Assembly: GCF_027482425.1 (NCBI RefSeq)
Contig: NZ_JAIXWA010000030.1
Location: forward strand, 1 to 42,627
Reading direction: 5' to 3'
From: Flavobacterium sp.
GTDB lineage: Bacteria; Bacteroidota; Bacteroidia; Flavobacteriales; Flavobacteriaceae
DNA length: 42,627 nucleotides
This document shows positions 40,634 to 42,627 of this stretch, piece after piece. The notes below the pieces were generated by a model. It saw only the letters and a program-made list of their open reading frames with translations. It ran no database searches and had not been told where the DNA came from. A program made the translations under genes and the position numbers. The stretch's first letter is position 1, and each line of letters starts with the position of its first letter.

Positions 40634-41260
40634 ATGAAAACTATTACGCTTTTATCCAGTTTAGTGTTCGCTTGTAACACTTGGGCGCATGCCACCACTT
40701 TAGAGTTTGCTAACCACCGTCATGGTGTAAACTTCACTGAAGCCGAACCGATTCAATTTATGGAACGCGGAATTGTATTTTATGTGTTCTTGAATGGTGA
40801 TTTTGACTTCAATACCCGTCCTGAGGATGTGGGTGGAAGCTACTATTTCCGTGGCGCTAGCTCCAAAACTATGGCGCGAGGAAGTCGCCCTGTAAACTAT
40901 GGGGTTTTGATTGAATTTGACTCCTTTGGACGTGTACGACGTGTAGGCAATACATTCATCAACTACGATAGTCGTGATCGGGTGAGTCGCATTGGAAGTG
41001 TATTCATGCAGTATAACCGTTTTGCGCTAACGCAAATTGGCGGTATGCGAATCGTTTACAACCGCTTGGGACACATCGTATATACCGTAGGAAGCATCAA
41101 ACGCCATGGCTTTACGCCTAATTACTATGAGCAAGCCACCTGCTCAACCACCTATTACGGTTCGAGCACCCAATATAACCCTGGAGTCTATTATTATCGT
41201 ACAACAGACCAAAATACAAGACAAGAACAAACGTCGGAAAACATAGAAAATGAAGAGTAA
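40634..41260 (+). CDS. Exported protein with YD-like beta repeats
   Basis: 208 residues with a signal peptide (about 1-20, ending WAHA). Residues 90-153 form four successive units of 15-16 residues with a pattern like (I/M)xYxxxxRxxxIG: ending RRVG, SRIG, TQIG and YTVG. This resembles YD/RHS-type beta hairpins, but the array is short. The tail is Tyr-rich and then Gln/Glu-rich. The family is present in flavobacteria to my knowledge, function unknown. Monocistronic, between a possible sigma-54 promoter and a terminator. Confidence 0.75.
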   Translation: MKTITLLSSLVFACNTWAHATTLEFANHRHGVNFTEAEPIQFMERGIVFYVFLNGDFDFNTRPEDVGGSYYFRGASSKTMARGSRPVNYGVLIEFDSFGRVRRVGNTFINYDSRDRVSRIGSVFMQYNRFALTQIGGMRIVYNRLGHIVYTVGSIKRHGFTPNYYEQATCSTTYYGSSTQYNPGVYYYRTTDQNTRQEQTSENIENEE

Positions 41261-41288
41261 ATAAAGTTTGGGTTAGTTAGTTTGATTC

Positions 41289-41330
41289 GGAGACCCTGTA
41301 GTCCTAGGATTGCAGGGTTTTCTCCTTTTT
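41289..41330 (+). terminator. Terminator after the repeat protein gene
   Basis: GGAGACCCTG (41289-41298) pairs with CAGGGTTTTCTCC (41313-41325), with three unpaired T's, followed by five T's. Confidence 0.75.
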
Positions 41331-42627
41331 TATCGTTTTAAAAAACGTGGCAGAAAACGATCCATTACTTCGTTTACTTCATCGGAAATGCATAGATAAT
41401 AATGCGCAAAAAGATACAGTGAAGCTACTAAAAGCGATTTAAAGCCTATATTAACTATCGGATGGAAAGGAAAATCCCAAGCATAAAATACTCCAAAAAC
41501 AACAATTAATACTACTAACGATCGAACCGTATGCATGGTAAAAGGAAAAAGCTTCAACTTTTTCACGACAAATACAAACTTCACCGTATTATACAACATG
41601 ATGGTGAGTAAAGTAGCCAAAGCCGAACCGTTGATACCATACAATGGAATACAAATGGCATTCAAAACAATCATCAATACCACAGTTGCCACACCAAAAA
41701 ATAACACCATTCGATAGTAACGGGTATTGACAATAATCGCATTATTATTGCCCAAAAGCACATCGTAATATTTAGAAATCCCTATCATAAAAACCACCCA
41801 AACTCCCCCATCGTAATTGTCGGGAATAATGCGATACAACATGTGGATATTGGTGAGAATTAACACCAACAAAAGACCACCAGTGATTTGCAAATTGATC
41901 GATGTTTTTTGATACAAACTTTGCAATTCGCCCCACTTTTCTTGCACCATCAACCGCGCAGTAATCGGGGCTACAATTTGATTCATCGCACGGTAAGGCA
42001 CCGCAATTACTGTCGCAATAAAAATAGCTACCGAATACACTGCATTCTGCGTAATAGGAAGGTACTGTGGGATCATTACTTTATCAAAATCGACCAACAT
42101 TACCGCAATGCCTCCTGAGACAATAATGAAGGAAGAATAATAAAAAATCTCTTTAAAATTTTGGGGGATTTGCAGCCCAAAAGTAGGACGACGCACCCGC
42201 ATCGCATAAGCAAACATGACTACCGTTTGTAATGCATATATCCCCAGAACACTGTATATAAATTGTGCTTTCGTTAGGTATTCAAAATGAAGGAGGATTA
42301 AATTCAACATAATTAAAGCTCGTCCAAACACTTCGTAAATAAAGTTGCCATACACCGAACGTAAATGCACTTTCACCCAAGCATAAAAAACTTCAAAATA
42401 GGCCATTAGAAAACCAATCACCGGAATTAAACCAAAAAAAGGTTGTAACGAAGGATTTTCAGTCACCCAAAACGAAGCAATGCTGTCGTAAAAACAGTAA
42501 AACAAAACCCCAATCGGAATCATTAAGTAAAAGGGAACCAGGGCCATAAAAGCAAGAAACCGTTCTCGTTTGGCCTCCGAATCGTATTGAGCATAGAATC
42601 GAATGATGGTGTTTTGCGCGCCAAAAG
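41330..42627 (-). CDS. Oligosaccharide flippase-family membrane protein (5' partial)
   Basis: The frame is open to the window edge, and the codons before the internal ATG at 42547 read FGAQNTIIRFYAQYD, a typical conserved stretch of polysaccharide flippases, so the gene starts outside. About 430 residues are visible with some 12 membrane segments (for example YSVAIFIATVIAVPYRAMNQIVAP). Known: this superfamily (Wzx/MATE-like) moves lipid-linked sugars across the inner membrane for O-antigen or capsule synthesis. The substrate cannot be read. No glycosyltransferase is visible in this window. Confidence 0.88.
   Translation of the reverse strand, partial: FGAQNTIIRFYAQYDSEAKRERFLAFMALVPFYLMIPIGVLFYCFYDSIASFWVTENPSLQPFFGLIPVIGFLMAYFEVFYAWVKVHLRSVYGNFIYEVFGRALIMLNLILLHFEYLTKAQFIYSVLGIYALQTVVMFAYAMRVRRPTFGLQIPQNFKEIFYYSSFIIVSGGIAVMLVDFDKVMIPQYLPITQNAVYSVAIFIATVIAVPYRAMNQIVAPITARLMVQEKWGELQSLYQKTSINLQITGGLLLVLILTNIHMLYRIIPDNYDGGVWVVFMIGISKYYDVLLGNNNAIIVNTRYYRMVLFFGVATVVLMIVLNAICIPLYGINGSALATLLTIMLYNTVKFVFVVKKLKLFPFTMHTVRSLVVLIVVFGVFYAWDFPFHPIVNIGFKSLLVASLYLFAHYYLCISDEVNEVMDRFLPRFLKR

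Overview
The window is chromosomal DNA from a flavobacterium (Bacteroidota, probably Flavobacteriaceae). The signs are type IX secretion sorting domains (a type B end on the first gene and type A ends on two others), TAnnTTTG-type -7 promoter boxes close to start codons, a tmRNA coding the tag GENNYALAA, a BatA/vWA membrane protein, a SusB-like GH97 enzyme and a TonB-dependent receptor. I cannot name the genus. I see no rRNA, tRNA, CRISPR array, prophage or transposase gene.

Layout. 1-1350: the 3' end of a repeat-rich secreted protein. 1507-3227: a DUF1801 gene coupled to an M28 peptidase, on the minus strand. 3290-6664: two operons, membrane protein plus winged-helix regulator, then Coq4-like protein, two small membrane proteins and CreD, each with the same 19-bp palindrome at its promoter. 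6665-10568: a FucP-type sugar transporter and a GH97 alpha-glucosidase, with two copies of a GC-rich hairpin element. 10648-13246: a saccharopine dehydrogenase-like enzyme and a serine-hydrolase lipoprotein. 13276-13746: ssrA (tmRNA) with promoter and terminator. 13957-16163: rhodanese, then a MarR / nitroreductase / YceI operon behind three copies of a TTGTAnnTACAA palindrome. 16187-20518: a glutamine amidotransferase, a coiled-coil protein, YaaA, a pRiA4b ORF-3-like protein, an S23-type four-helix-bundle gene set between inverted octamer repeats, and a nucleoid-associated protein. 20519-22000: a repeat-rich stretch holding a Fic gene that looks acquired. 22019-30143: a DEAD-box helicase, then a plus-strand run of BatA/vWA protein, dihydroorotase-like protein, small membrane protein, TonB receptor and esterase. 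30144-31900: a minus-strand operon of MBL hydrolase, membrane protein and lipoprotein. 32028-35498: a conserved protein of unknown function, Bcp peroxiredoxin, an endonuclease III without its iron-sulfur cysteines, and an ECF sigma factor followed by a previously unlisted small basic protein gene. 35727-36227: a decayed secreted-protein gene. 36385-42627: UvrA, an M28 peptidase with sorting domain, a repeat protein behind a possible sigma-54 promoter, and the end of a flippase.

Most of the window is ordinary housekeeping and envelope biology. The best candidates for something undescribed are the CreD/Coq4 module with its shared operators, the three-palindrome MarR operon, the heptamer and octamer repeat families around the Fic and S23-type genes, the paired 3'-end hairpin elements beside the sugar genes, and the small protein gene behind the sigma factor.
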